64,000 bases of DNA, from assembly GCF_020783655.1 (NCBI RefSeq), contig NZ_JAJGQH010000009.1, positions 168,902 to 232,901 on the forward strand. The letters are read 5' to 3'. The notes under the pieces were generated by a model. The model ran no database searches. It was not told the DNA's origin and saw nothing but the letters and a program-made list of their open reading frames with translations. Position 1 is the first letter of the stretch; each line of letters opens with the position of its first letter. The DNA comes from Xanthomonas melonis. GTDB lineage: Bacteria > Pseudomonadota > Gammaproteobacteria > Xanthomonadales > Xanthomonadaceae. Shown here piece by piece: positions 10,565-19,668 of this stretch. A program made the translations under genes and the position numbers.

Positions 10565-11320
10565 TCACATCGATGGGCGCGAGGCGAACGGCGATGGTCC
10601 GTACAGCCGCACCAGATGCGCGGCCACAGCCGGCATCACCCGTTGCAGGACCTGCGGTGCGGAGAAGTGATACTCGCTGACCACTGCGAAGAATTCCTCC
10701 GGCGCTTCGGCGGCGTAAGGGTCGATCTCGGTCTCTTCGCCGGCATCCACGCAACGGCAGAACGCATCGTAGGCGTGCTGGAAGTCGCGTGCCCAATGGC
10801 GCTGTGCCTCGCGCGGCAGTGGTGGTGTGCCGTCGAGTGCACCATCCAGGGCATCGAGCTTGTGCGCCATCTCATGCACGATCACATTGAAGCCGGCATG
10901 CGGATCGCGCAGATCGGCCTGCACATCAGCCCAGCTGACGATCAGTGGACCTTGTTCCCAGGCCTCGCCGATCAATGTGTCGTCCCAGGCGTGCATGACC
11001 CCGGCCGCATCCACGTGGGTGCGCTGCACGCGGAAGGCGTGCGGATAGACGATCAGCTGCGACCAGCCGCGCCAACCGGCCGCGCCGATGTCCAGCAAGG
11101 GCAGGCAACAGGTGGCCGCCAGCAACACGTCATCCTGCGGTTGCAGTTGCAGCCCATCGACCGGCGAAATGGTCTTCTGGTGCAGGAACTGCGCGGTCAG
11201 CGCGCGCAGGCGCTGTTGACGCTCAGGATCCAGCGCGGCAACCCAGGGGCAGCCGGCGCAGACCGGCTGCCAGGCTGCATCCGGAATCTCGCGAGGCTGC
11301 CGGCGTAGCCAGCGCGTCAA
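10565..11320 (-). CDS. mtfA: MtfA zinc peptidase (Mlc titration factor family)
   Basis: A 251-residue cytosolic protein of the MtfA/DgsA anti-repressor family. The zinc-peptidase motif HEMAHKLDALDG is at about residue 150, with a downstream acidic helix containing EEFFAVVSEYHF that provides the third metal ligand. In E. coli, MtfA binds the sugar-PTS repressor Mlc and has aminopeptidase activity. Mlc is not seen in this window, so the partner here is unknown. It converges on the DUF1501 gene and starts 8 bp after the small secreted gene upstream on the same strand. Confidence 0.9.
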   Translation of the reverse strand: MTRWLRRQPREIPDAAWQPVCAGCPWVAALDPERQQRLRALTAQFLHQKTISPVDGLQLQPQDDVLLAATCCLPLLDIGAAGWRGWSQLIVYPHAFRVQRTHVDAAGVMHAWDDTLIGEAWEQGPLIVSWADVQADLRDPHAGFNVIVHEMAHKLDALDGALDGTPPLPREAQRHWARDFQHAYDAFCRCVDAGEETEIDPYAAEAPEEFFAVVSEYHFSAPQVLQRVMPAVAAHLVRLYGPSPFASRPSM

Positions 11321-11328
11321 CCACTGGA

Positions 11329-11601
11329 TCAGCGGAACATGCCCGGCAGAAAGCTATGCCAGTGCGGCATCATGCGCACGCGCGGGAACAGCCCGTCGGC
11401 ATCGCCGCCGCCGCCGTTGGATGGCGCAGGCTTGTGCGGCTGGGGGCGTGCCGGAGTGGCCGGCTCGCCGCGCGGTGTACTGCCGCGGGCGGCCGAGTTG
11501 GCGCTGACGCAGGTGTCGTGATCGCCGTCGGCCAGCTGGTCCGATGCCAGTGCGGCAAGCGGAGCCAACGACAGCAGCAGGCAAACCGTGAGTCGGCGCA
11601 T
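11329..11601 (-). CDS. small secreted proline/glycine-rich protein, unknown
   Basis: A 90-residue product with a clear signal peptide (MRRLTVCLLLSLAPLAALAS) and a low-complexity mature part rich in Pro, Gly and Ala, ending HSFLPGMFR. The frame stays open upstream, but only two in-frame Met codons (11601 and 11610) precede a signal sequence. I chose the nearer one. It lies 8 bp before mtfA and may be co-transcribed with it. The family is not recognised. Confidence 0.55.
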   Translation of the reverse strand: MRRLTVCLLLSLAPLAALASDQLADGDHDTCVSANSAARGSTPRGEPATPARPQPHKPAPSNGGGGDADGLFPRVRMMPHWHSFLPGMFR

Positions 11602-11730
11602 CGTCCACATCCAGGGCAAGCGGCGTGAGTCGCCGATCATAACGCGGTTTTCACTTGCGCACGCAAGCCGCGCTGGGCGGCCGGGAGGGCTTGGCGCATA
11701 CTTCCGAGCATCGATTTGGGAACCGTTGCC

Positions 11731-12696
11731 GTGGACGACCGCGCGTTGCTGGCCAAACTTGCGAGCGGCCGGCAGTCCGGCGATGCGCTGGCGCGCGATG
11801 CCGGGATGACACGTGCTGCGGTGTGGAAGCGCATCCAGAACCTGCGCGCGGCCGGCGTGGACATCGACGGTCAGCCCGGTGACGGCTATCGCCTGACTGC
11901 GCCGCTGGACCTGCTGGATGCCGGGCGCATCCGCGCCGCCATGGCCGCCGAGGCGCTGGCACAGCTTGCGTCGCTGGAGGTGGCCTGGAGCCTGGAATCG
12001 ACCAATACCACCTTGCTGGCGCGTCCGGCGCCCGCGCAGGGCGTGGAGGTCCTGCTGGCCGAGCGCCAGACCGGCGGGCGCGGCCGTCGCGGCCGCCAGT
12101 GGGCCTCGCCATTGGGCGCGCATCTGTATCTGTCGGTCTCGCGCAGCTTCGGTGGTGGGCTGGGGCAGCTGGCCGGGCTCAGCCTGGCAGTGGGCGTGGC
12201 GGTCGCCGAGGCCTTGCGTGGATGCGGGTTCGCGGAGGTCGGGCTGAAATGGCCCAATGATCTGCTGGCACGCGAGCGCAAGCTGGGCGGCCTGCTCATC
12301 GAAGGCGGTGGCGAGATGGCCGGCACCGCGCGCGCGGTGATCGGACTGGGATTGAACGTGCATATGCCGCCGGCGGCGGCCGCCATGATCGACCAGCCGT
12401 GGGTGGATCTGGATACCCTGGCCGGCCGCGCGGTGTCGCGCGATGCGGTGGTGGCGGCCGTGCTGTCTGCGCTGTTGCCGGCGCTGGAGCTGTTCGAGGC
12501 GCAGGGACTGGCGGCATTCCTGCCCCGCTATGCGGCCCTGGATGTCCTGCGGGGCCGTGCCGTGCAGGTGGAAGAGGCGGGCGTCCGCCATCACGGCACT
12601 GCGCTGGGCCTGGCGGCCGACGGCGCGCTGCAGGTGCAATCGGGAACGGCGATGCGCCTGTTCCACTCCGGAGAAGTCAGTGTGAGACCTGCATGA
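11731..12696 (+). CDS. birA: biotin-protein ligase / biotin operon repressor BirA
   Basis: Attaches biotin to the biotin carboxyl carrier protein via biotinyl-AMP and may also repress biotin genes. The N-terminal winged helix (1-60) has DALARDAGMTRAAVWKRIQ, and the catalytic domain shows GRGRRGRQW (about residue 112) followed by KWPNDLL and GGLLIEGGGE. About 321 residues with a GTG start at 11731. The TTG at 11716 is a weaker alternative. The stop overlaps the start of coaX by 4 bp, so the two are translationally coupled. Confidence 0.92.
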   Translation: MDDRALLAKLASGRQSGDALARDAGMTRAAVWKRIQNLRAAGVDIDGQPGDGYRLTAPLDLLDAGRIRAAMAAEALAQLASLEVAWSLESTNTTLLARPAPAQGVEVLLAERQTGGRGRRGRQWASPLGAHLYLSVSRSFGGGLGQLAGLSLAVGVAVAEALRGCGFAEVGLKWPNDLLARERKLGGLLIEGGGEMAGTARAVIGLGLNVHMPPAAAAMIDQPWVDLDTLAGRAVSRDAVVAAVLSALLPALELFEAQGLAAFLPRYAALDVLRGRAVQVEEAGVRHHGTALGLAADGALQVQSGTAMRLFHSGEVSVRPA

Positions 12697-13421
12697 GCGA
12701 ATGGTTGTTCGACCTGGGGAATTCGCGGTTCAAGTACGCGCCGCTGCGCGGCGATCGTGCCGGCGAGGTGCAGGCATGGGCGCATGGCGCCGAGGCGATG
12801 GATGCCGCCGCGCTGTCGGCGCTGCCATCCGGGCGCATCGCGCATGTGGCCAGCGTGGCGGCCCCGGTCCTGACCCAGCGCGTGCTGGGCTGCCTGCAGG
12901 AGCGTTTCGAGCAGGTGCGCATCGTCCGCACCGCAGCCGAATGCGCGGGTATCCGCATCGCCTATGCCGATCCGGGCCGGTTCGGAGTGGACCGTTTTCT
13001 GGCGCTGCTCGGCGCGCGCGGCGACGCGCCGGTGCTGGTGGCAGGGGTGGGCACCGCGCTGACCATCGACGTTCTCGACGCCGACGGGCGGCACCACGGC
13101 GGACGTATCGCTGCCTCGCCCACCACCATGCGCGAAGCGCTGCATGCGCGGGCGGTGCAGTTGCCGGCCAGCGGCGGCACGTATGTCGAGTTGGCCGACG
13201 CGACCGAGGATGCGCTGGTCTCCGGCTGCGACGGTGCGGCAGTGGCCTTGATCGAGCGCAGCCTGCAACACGCCCAGACCCACCTGGGCAAACCGGTGCG
13301 CTTGCTGCTGCACGGCGGCGGTGCACCGGCGTTGCTGCCATTGCTGCCCGGCGCCAGCCTGCGTGCTGCGCTGGTCCTGGATGGCCTGGCGATCTGGGCG
13401 ACCGATTCGTCCTGCACGTAG
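12693..13421 (+). CDS. coaX: type III pantothenate kinase
   Basis: First step of coenzyme A synthesis: phosphorylation of pantothenate by ATP. The 242-residue protein has the ASKHA-fold motifs FDLGNSRFKYA (phosphate 1), DRFLALLGARG, GVGTALTIDVLDADGRHHGG (phosphate 2 region) and a C-terminal LLLHGGGAPALLPLLPG. It overlaps birA by 4 bp and is followed 9 bp later by the SPOR gene, as in other xanthomonads. Type III enzymes are not inhibited by CoA and require a monovalent cation (family knowledge). Confidence 0.93.
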   Translation: MSEWLFDLGNSRFKYAPLRGDRAGEVQAWAHGAEAMDAAALSALPSGRIAHVASVAAPVLTQRVLGCLQERFEQVRIVRTAAECAGIRIAYADPGRFGVDRFLALLGARGDAPVLVAGVGTALTIDVLDADGRHHGGRIAASPTTMREALHARAVQLPASGGTYVELADATEDALVSGCDGAAVALIERSLQHAQTHLGKPVRLLLHGGGAPALLPLLPGASLRAALVLDGLAIWATDSSCT

Positions 13422-13430
13422 AATCCGGGC

Positions 13431-14267
13431 ATGTACGTCCGCGCGCTCATCGTGGTGCTGATCGTCCTCAATGCCGGGGTGGCCTTGTGGTGGGCGATGC
13501 AGCCGCCTCCGGCACCGCCGGCCGCGCCCGCGCAGCCGTCCGGTGTGGCGCGGCTGGAGATCGTGCCGCAATCGGCGCGCAGCGCGCCCGGCACAGGCGG
13601 GCAGCCGCGGGCGGGCGAGACGGGCGACGCTGCCGCCTCTGGCGCGTCGGCCGAGGGCCAGGCCCCTGCCGCAGCGGCGGCCGCCACCGCCACCGCCGAA
13701 GATTCCTCCGCCACTGCCCGGGATGCCGCTCTGCCAGAGCGCGGGAGCAGCACCACCGGCGTGGCGGCCGCCGCCACGACACCTGAGACGGCAGTGCCGG
13801 TGCCGCCTGCGGCATCCGAACGCTGCGTCAGCCTCGGGTCGTACGCGACACGCGCCGACGCCGAGGCCGCACTGGCGCGGATCCGTGGCCAGGTCAGCCG
13901 CAGCAGCGTGCGCGAAGACACGGATGCAGGGGTGAGCACATTCCGGGTGATGTTGCCCAACGTCGGCGATCGCGAAGCGGCGCAGGCATTGGTCAAGCGC
14001 ATCGCGGCGGCCGGCATCGGCGACTACTACGTGATCGCGCAAGGCGAGGACAACACCGTGGCTCTGGGGCAATACCAGAGCCGCGAGCGCGCCGAGCGGC
14101 GCCAGGCGAGCCTGGTGAGCGCGGGGTTTCCGGCACAGCTGGTACCCAGTGGTAACGGTCAGTCGCGCTGGTGGATCGATGTGCGCAGCACGGCGGCGGC
14201 CGCGGCGTTGCAGGGCACCGCCGGCGCAACGCGCCAGCGGTCGCTAGATTGCGCCGCGCTGCGCTAG
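13431..14267 (+). CDS. SPOR-domain membrane-anchored protein
   Basis: A 278-residue protein with a single N-terminal membrane helix (about 3-22), a long Ala/Pro/Thr-rich linker (25-130), then a SPOR domain at about 133-250 (CVSLGSYATRADAEAALARI, and later ALGQYQSRERAERR). SPOR domains bind denuded glycan strands of septal peptidoglycan, so a role in division or wall maintenance is likely. It forms the tail of the birA-coaX operon, and the tRNA-Thr gene follows 32 bp after its stop. Confidence 0.82.
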   Translation: MYVRALIVVLIVLNAGVALWWAMQPPPAPPAAPAQPSGVARLEIVPQSARSAPGTGGQPRAGETGDAAASGASAEGQAPAAAAAATATAEDSSATARDAALPERGSSTTGVAAAATTPETAVPVPPAASERCVSLGSYATRADAEAALARIRGQVSRSSVREDTDAGVSTFRVMLPNVGDREAAQALVKRIAAAGIGDYYVIAQGEDNTVALGQYQSRERAERRQASLVSAGFPAQLVPSGNGQSRWWIDVRSTAAAAALQGTAGATRQRSLDCAALR

Positions 14268-14299
14268 AATGCGCACCGGCGCGCAACGCGCCTGCCTTC

Positions 14300-14375
14300 G
14301 CCGGCATAGCTCAGTTGGTAGAGCAACCGCCTTGTAAGCGGTAGGTCCCCAGTTCGAATCCGGGTGCCGGCACCA
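14300..14375 (+). tRNA. tRNA-Thr (anticodon TGT)
   Basis: A 76-nt canonical cloverleaf. The acceptor GCCGGCA pairs with TGCCGGC, the D-arm reads AGCTCAGTTGGTAGAGC, the anticodon stem ACCGC/GCGGT encloses CTTGTAA with anticodon TGT, the T-arm has TTCGAATC, and the 3' CCA is encoded. No duplicated 3' end is seen downstream, so it has not acted as an integration site here. Confidence 0.97.
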
Positions 14376-14601
14376 TCCCGCAGATCGTCTCCCCCTTTCC
14401 GATGTGCTGGCTCTGTGCGGCGTGGCTGCGGCTGTCGCGTCGATGCGATCGTTCTGCAGGCAACGGCACCCCGCGCTGCGCGCAGGCACCGGCTTTGTCA
14501 TTCCCGGCTGCCTTGTTTTCGTCGTCCGGACGAAAGAGGGCAGCGGCGGGGGATCTGCGCGCCGCCACCGTCGAAAGACTGATGGCTCCGGCAGGCTGGG
14601 C

Positions 14602-15282
14602 TCAGGCCGGCCGGCCGGCCGACAGCAGCTGCAGCGCGGCGCTGCCTGTCTCGGCGTTTGCATCGCTGCGCAGGCGCTCGGCGGCGGCGGCAACGACACT
14701 GGCCAGTGCCTGGCGCAGCACGCTGTCGGCGTCCGCGCTGGCATCCACCACATGCTTGCCCGGCAATTGCAGGGCGTTGAAGATCGCGCGGCAACGTTCC
14801 AGGTTGTCCTGGGTTTCGAAATGATTGGGCGCATCGCCGCGGGCACGGATGCGCGACAGCCCGGTGGACGGCGGCAGATCCAGCAGCAGCAGCAGGTCCG
14901 GACGCGGCGCGAAGGCGTTGCGCTCCAGCAGCTCGTCCAGCGGCAGGCCGGCGGCGCCCTGGTAGGCGACCATGGACGGAAAGTAACGGTCCAGTATCAC
15001 GATGTCGCCACGTGCCAGCGCCGGGGCGATCAGGGTGTCCACGTGTTCGTGGCGATCGCGGATCAACAGCTCTGCTTCTTCGTCGGCGCTCAGGCGGCCG
15101 GTGGCGGCGGATTGGCGCAGTTGCGTGCCCCAGGGGCCATTGGTCGGCTCCTTGCTCAGCACTACGCGCGCGCCGGCCGTCTGCAAGGTGGTCGCCAGGC
15201 TGCGCGCCAGCGTGGTCTTGCCGGCGCCGTCGATGCCTTCGATCGCGATCAATAGCCCGCCGGGCTTCAGTTCGATTGTCAT
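14602..15282 (-). CDS. tmk: thymidylate kinase
   Basis: Phosphorylates dTMP to dTDP with ATP. The 226-residue protein has the P-loop [16 protein letters not shown] (about 15), the [13 protein letters not shown] motif (DRY, about 98) and the LID region [15 protein letters not shown]. It stands alone, converging on the tRNA-Thr/SPOR unit with about 226 bp between. In many bacteria tmk neighbours holB, but not here. Confidence 0.95.
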   Translation of the reverse strand: MTIELKPGGLLIAIEGIDGAGKTTLARSLATTLQTAGARVVLSKEPTNGPWGTQLRQSAATGRLSADEEAELLIRDRHEHVDTLIAPALARGDIVILDRYFPSMVAYQGAAGLPLDELLERNAFAPRPDLLLLLDLPPSTGLSRIRARGDAPNHFETQDNLERCRAIFNALQLPGKHVVDASADADSVLRQALASVVAAAAERLRSDANAETGSAALQLLSAGRPA

Positions 15283-15888
15283 CGCGCTACTTTATCCGAT
15301 CGCGACGGGGGATCCGCAGCGCGGCGATACCGCCTGACAGCGGCGAAGTGCGAACGGTGCCGGCGGACCTGCGTCCGGCAGGTGGGCGGGGCTCTGTCAG
15401 CGGCCATCGCCGGATCGGCGAGGTACCACGTCCATTGCGCCGCAGGGACTGCACGACAGTCGCTATCCAACCGCGGCCGCGGTGCCGATGACGCACCGTC
15501 CAGTCACGCCGCCGCTGTCGCCGATGCCGTCACAGGGATGTTCTGCGTGCTGTCAGGAATGTCCCGATGTCAACGCTCCTGTCTGCTGGTCATACTGAAC
15601 AAGTCAGACGCAGCGCACATTCGTAATACGAGTGAGTCGTGTTTCTGACGGCAAGGAAGATGGACGCGTCGCCGCCACCCTAGAGGCGGCATCCCCCGCG
15701 TGACGCCCGACAAGGCACGTCGTGACCGGATTCCTTGTTTTCATCGCCGCATCGTCGCGGCGTCACCGTGACTGCATTGCCGCTGGGCAGTTGCCGCCTG
15801 TTTCGGGCATGGCGTCTGTCGTCAGCCTTGCGATTTCGTGTGTCGCTGACAGTCGGTCGCGCTCCGTCCGGACGCACTGCCGCCCGGC
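15283..15888. other. 606-bp intergenic region, nothing recognised
   Basis: This separates tmk from the GTPase operon. Both neighbours are on the minus strand, so the part next to 15283 should hold the tmk promoter. No ORF here has a plausible composition, and I see no strong terminator, repeat or structured RNA. Confidence 0.45.
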
Positions 15889-16428
15889 TCAGGTCGCAGA
15901 GGTATAGCGATAGGACAGCAGCGATTTCACCAGGAAGGTGATCTGGGTCGCCGAGCGCGCGTCCACGCGCATGACCGGAATGCGGAAGCCTTCGGCCACC
16001 AATGCGTCGCGGAATGGCGGCAGCAGGAAGTGTTCGACCTCGTCGGTCATGGTGATGCCCACCGCCAGACTGGCGCCGGGGGCGATCTGGGTGAATTCGC
16101 GTAGCAATGCCAGCGTGGCGTCGCGCATCTGCGGGTCGCGTGCACTGGCCAGCACGATCACACCCAAGGCGCCGTCGCACACCAGCGGCCACATGAAGTC
16201 CAGATACTTCTGCCCGGGAACGCCGTAGACATGCAGCAGTTCGCCGTCTTCCAACTCGATCGAGCTGTAGTCCAGTGCCACCGTCGTATAGGTCTTGTCG
16301 CCGTAGGCCTCCTGGCTGAGCGGCATCTCGGTGCTGACCGGCTCCACGTCGGAGATGGCGCGCACCGCGGTGGTCTTGCCGGCGCCCATGCCGCCCACGA
16401 ACACCAGTTTGTTGGCTGGAAGACTCAT
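15889..16428 (-). CDS. small Ras-like GTPase (MglA/CvnD-like)
   Basis: A 179-residue single-domain GTPase. The G1/P-loop is GGMGAGKTT (about 12), G3 is replaced by VYGVPGQKY (PGQ instead of DTPGQ, about 67), and a TMTDE segment at about 127 stands where N/TKxD is expected. This pattern resembles the GTPases of bacterial roadblock modules (MglA, actinobacterial CvnD). It is the last gene of an operon with two roadblock proteins and a regulator-like protein, and overlaps the upstream gene by 4 bp. The effector is unknown. Roles in motility or polarity are known for MglA and only a guess here. Confidence 0.85.
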   Translation of the reverse strand: MSLPANKLVFVGGMGAGKTTAVRAISDVEPVSTEMPLSQEAYGDKTYTTVALDYSSIELEDGELLHVYGVPGQKYLDFMWPLVCDGALGVIVLASARDPQMRDATLALLREFTQIAPGASLAVGITMTDEVEHFLLPPFRDALVAEGFRIPVMRVDARSATQITFLVKSLLSYRYTSAT

Positions 16429-17342
16429 GACTGCGCCTGGAAGAGGGAGAGGCCGAAGCGGCGTGCAACCCAGGAGAAGAAACGCGCGTTACCCTTGTCC
16501 GGGCGGGGCGGTGGTGCAGGCACGGGAATCTGAGCGGTTTGGGCGAGACCGCTGGCGAAGGCGGCGGCGAACAGGCATTCCACCGTTTGCAGCGGGAGCT
16601 TGCAAGCGGTGGCCAGCGCCTGCGGGCGCCATGGCCTGGCATGCAGGTGGGCGATGGCAAGCAGCTGCGCCGGCGAGCTGGTGTCGGCGCTCAGCTCCGG
16701 CCATTGCCGCAGTTGCACCGCGTGGCTGGGCTCCACCGCCGGCAGCGCGGGACGCAGCTGCTCGGGCAGGGCGAAATACAACGCTTCGAAGGAGATGCGC
16801 TGCGTCAGGCTGGGATCGAAGGCACCGGCCACCACCTGCCAGCCGGGACGATCCAGCGCGGCTACCAACGTAGACAAGCGGACGCCGGCCGGCAGCTGCA
16901 CGCAGCCATTGGCCGGGTCCACCGCCACCTGCAGGTCTGCTTGCCGCAGCAGGACCGGTGCCGCGCCGAACTCGCCGCGGCAATACCGGATCAAGAGTGC
17001 CGGCTCGGCGACGTGCGCGATGTGCGGCGAGGACAGCAGCAGGCGCACCTGCTCGTTGAGTTCGCGCACGGTGGCGCCGTGCCTGAGCCACGCCCCGGCA
17101 ATCGGCGTGCGCGAAACCACCAACACCCGCACTGGCTGGCCTTGCAGGGCCTGCCACGCAGCCAGACCCTCGGCGGTTTCCAGGCCCAGCACCACCACGT
17201 CGGCGGCATGCTGCGGCCACTCGCCCAGCTGCACGTCGATGCGTTCGGCAAGCAGCAGCGAACACGCCAGTTTCAGGCGCGTGGTGTGCAGCAGGTCCAG
17301 GCCTGCCGTGGCGACCCGCATGGCGTGGATGGGTGTGGTCAT
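16425..17342 (-). CDS. receiver-like / winged-helix-like protein of the roadblock-GTPase operon
   Basis: A 305-residue protein of no named family that I recognise. The first 110 residues alternate hydrophobic strands and helices like a response-regulator receiver (VATAGLDLLHTTRLKLA, DVVVLGLETAEG, VRVLVVSRTPIAGAW) but lack the acidic pocket, so it would be a pseudo-receiver. Residues about 228-280 (PAQLLAIAHLHARPWRPQAL, VECLFAAAFASGLAQ) look like a small winged helix. The tail is proline-rich. The ATG at 17342 is chosen because upstream residues are low-complexity. It overlaps the GTPase by 4 bp. Confidence 0.7.
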   Translation of the reverse strand: MTTPIHAMRVATAGLDLLHTTRLKLACSLLLAERIDVQLGEWPQHAADVVVLGLETAEGLAAWQALQGQPVRVLVVSRTPIAGAWLRHGATVRELNEQVRLLLSSPHIAHVAEPALLIRYCRGEFGAAPVLLRQADLQVAVDPANGCVQLPAGVRLSTLVAALDRPGWQVVAGAFDPSLTQRISFEALYFALPEQLRPALPAVEPSHAVQLRQWPELSADTSSPAQLLAIAHLHARPWRPQALATACKLPLQTVECLFAAAFASGLAQTAQIPVPAPPPRPDKGNARFFSWVARRFGLSLFQAQS

Positions 17343-17436
17343 GGAATGGCGCCGTCGTGGCGCATGGGGATTGAAGCGCCTGCCGGTGCGCGCCGGCAGG
17401 CAGGACGGGCGCGGCGGTCGCACCGCCGTGCCGGCA

Positions 17437-17796
17437 TCAACCGAAATCCAGCGTTTTCTCGAAGGCCTTCAATTCATGACGCGCCATCGCCAGGTTGGCC
17501 TTGGCACGGTCGAGCACCACGTACAGGAACAAGGTGCCGTTGCTTTCGAGCGGACGCAGCAGGTGGTACTGGCGCGCCAGGGTGATCAGGATGTCTTCGA
17601 TGGTGTCGTTCAGCCCGAGCTGCTCGGCGATCCGGCGCTTGGCACGCACCACTTCGGTATTGCCGGCCGCGGCCAGCTCGAGGTTGAGGTCGCTGCCGCC
17701 GGTCATGCCCAGCGCCATGCCGCTGTCGCTGTCGACCAGGGCGGCGCCAACGAAGCCGGCGAGCGAATGCAGATGTTCCAGATTGAGTTTCGACAT
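17437..17796 (-). CDS. roadblock/LC7-domain protein (second of two)
   Basis: A 119-residue single-domain protein with the roadblock/LC7 pattern: FVGAALVDSDSGMALG near the start, a helix with NTEVVRAKRRIAEQLG, then EDILITLARQYHLLRPL and the strand NGTLFLYVVLDR. Such proteins form homo- or heterodimers that act as GTPase-activating or scaffolding partners of MglA-like GTPases (family knowledge). It lies 67 bp after the first roadblock gene and 94 bp before the regulator-like gene, all in one direction. Confidence 0.82.
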   Translation of the reverse strand: MSKLNLEHLHSLAGFVGAALVDSDSGMALGMTGGSDLNLELAAAGNTEVVRAKRRIAEQLGLNDTIEDILITLARQYHLLRPLESNGTLFLYVVLDRAKANLAMARHELKAFEKTLDFG

Positions 17797-17863
17797 TGGT
17801 AGTCCCCTTGCAAACGTTGAGAAAATCGGTGCGCTGACGCAAGCACGAACGGTGCCAGGCACG

Positions 17864-18316
17864 TCAGCCTGCAGGCTGCGCCAGCGCAGTGGCCAGCCGC
17901 CCGGCGCAGTCGCGCGCGTTGAACAGCAGGGCGGCGGCGTTGATGTCGCTGCCGCCCACGGCGGTCAGCGTCAATGGTCTGTCGGCGCGAATGCGGATCA
18001 GCACCAACTGCCCGCCGCGCGTGCTGACGGTGGCGTAGTCGGCTTCGCTCAGGCCGGATTCGCGCGCCAGGGTCTCGCCCAGGGTCAGGAACGAATTGGC
18101 CATTGCGGCCAGGCGGCGCCCGTCGGCCTCCAGGCTGGACTGTTCGGCGATGGCGCGCCCGTCGGCGGTAGACAGCATCAGCAGGCGGATGCCGCGCTCG
18201 CGCTCGATGGTCTGTGCGAATTCGCGCCCGATACGCTGCAGATCGTAGTGATGCGACGCCCGCGCGACGTCGCCCACGGCAGCCTTGACGACCTGGTTGA
18301 CGGCGTTATGCGGCAT
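17864..18316 (-). CDS. roadblock/LC7-domain protein (first of two)
   Basis: A 150-residue roadblock/LC7 protein: RGIRLLMLSTADGRAIAEQS (about 42-61), LAAMANSFLTLGETLARESG, then QLVLIRIRADRPLTLTAVGG and a C-terminal helix. It opens the four-gene minus-strand operon ending with the GTPase. The two roadblock paralogues differ enough in length and sequence to suggest a heterodimer. The upstream 318-bp gap to arginase must hold the operon promoter. Confidence 0.82.
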   Translation of the reverse strand: MPHNAVNQVVKAAVGDVARASHHYDLQRIGREFAQTIERERGIRLLMLSTADGRAIAEQSSLEADGRRLAAMANSFLTLGETLARESGLSEADYATVSTRGGQLVLIRIRADRPLTLTAVGGSDINAAALLFNARDCAGRLATALAQPAG

Positions 18317-18634
18317 GAAGATCCCCTGTTGCTGATGGCCCGAGCGCGTGCGTGATGCGTTGGTCTGCGCTGGCGGGCGCACCATACCATCCAGGTATTA
18401 GCAAGCAGTCACACCAGCCTCAGGTGCTTAACTGGGCGGTCAGACAAGCAGAATCCGCAAAGTCCGACGCGCCAGCCGACCCGGCACGACACAGTAACGG
18501 CGCGTCGCGGCAGATCTGAACCCAGGGCATGCCGGTGCGGGACGGCGGTAGGCACCACGCCGTGCTGCGCTGCCGCGCGTCAGCGCACGGGGCGGACACT
18601 AGACTGCACGGCTTTCTCTCCGCTGGAGCAATGC
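18317..18634. other. divergent promoter region between the roadblock operon and arginase
   Basis: A 318-bp intergenic stretch between oppositely transcribed units. No credible ORF is seen. It should contain both promoters. I could not pick a confident -35/-10 pair by eye. Confidence 0.4.
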
Positions 18635-19558
18635 ATGGCAATGCAGTACGTGCCGGTTTCACTGATTGGCGTCCCCACCGACATCGGCGCCGGACATCGC
18701 GGCGCCCGGATGGGGCCCGAAGCGCTGCGCATCGCCGGGCTGCAGGAGGCCTTGATCGGCCGCGGGGTGGACGTGCGCGATCTGGGCAATCTGGACGGAC
18801 CACGCAACCCCTGGCAGCTGCCGCAGGCCGGCTACCGGCATCTGGACGAAGTGGTGGCCTGGAACCAGGCCTTGATGGATGCCAGCTATGCCGAGCTGCG
18901 TGCCGGCCGCATGCCGATCATGCTGGGAGGCGATCACTGCCTGGGCATCGGCTCGATCACCGCGGTGGCCAGGCATTGTCGCGAGCAGGGTCGCCCGCTG
19001 CGGGTGCTGTGGCTGGATGCGCACTCGGACTTCAACACCAGCGAGGTGACGCCGTCGGGGAATGTGCATGGCATGCCGGTGGCCTGCCTGTGTGGCCTGG
19101 GCCCGCAGGCCTTGACCCACCTGGGCGGCAGCGCGCCGGCATTGCTGCCCGAGCAGGTGCGGCAGATCGGCATCCGCTCGGTGGACCCGGAAGAGAAGCG
19201 GCTGATCAAGCAGCACCGCATCGACGTCTACGATATGCGCTACATCGACGAGGCCGGGATGAAGCGCACGATGGAGGCCGCGCTGCAGGGCATGAGCGAC
19301 GATACCCACCTGCACGTGAGTTTCGATGTGGATTTCCTCGATCCCAGCATCGCCCCCGGCGTGGGCACCACCGTGCCGGGTGGCCCCAATTATCGCGAGG
19401 CGCAGCTGGTGATGGAGATGATCGCCGATACGGGCCGCATGGGATCGCTGGATATCGTCGAACTCAATCCGGTGCTGGACAACCGCAACGCCACCGCCGA
19501 ACTGGCGGTAGATCTGGTGGAGAGCCTGTTCGGCAAATCGACCCTGATGCGAGATTGA
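18635..19558 (+). CDS. rocF: arginase
   Basis: Mn-dependent hydrolase that splits arginine to ornithine and urea. The 307-residue protein carries the ureohydrolase metal motifs GGDHCLGIGS (about 98), DAHSDFNT (about 125) and SFDVDFLDPS (about 229), plus the arginase HGMPVA loop and a C-terminal ELNPVLDNRNAT. The rocF-type GHRGARMGPEALR is near the N-terminus. It is monocistronic. The next gene is an unrelated entericidin 110 bp downstream. Confidence 0.93.
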   Translation: MAMQYVPVSLIGVPTDIGAGHRGARMGPEALRIAGLQEALIGRGVDVRDLGNLDGPRNPWQLPQAGYRHLDEVVAWNQALMDASYAELRAGRMPIMLGGDHCLGIGSITAVARHCREQGRPLRVLWLDAHSDFNTSEVTPSGNVHGMPVACLCGLGPQALTHLGGSAPALLPEQVRQIGIRSVDPEEKRLIKQHRIDVYDMRYIDEAGMKRTMEAALQGMSDDTHLHVSFDVDFLDPSIAPGVGTTVPGGPNYREAQLVMEMIADTGRMGSLDIVELNPVLDNRNATAELAVDLVESLFGKSTLMRD

Positions 19559-19668
19559 TTCATCGCTGAACGCGGCGCGTTGCCGTTCACATCAAATCCA
19601 CGGGCGCGCAGTCAGATTTGGCGCCAAGCGAGGTGCCTTCGCACCAGGCGCAGACCGAGGAAGACCTG

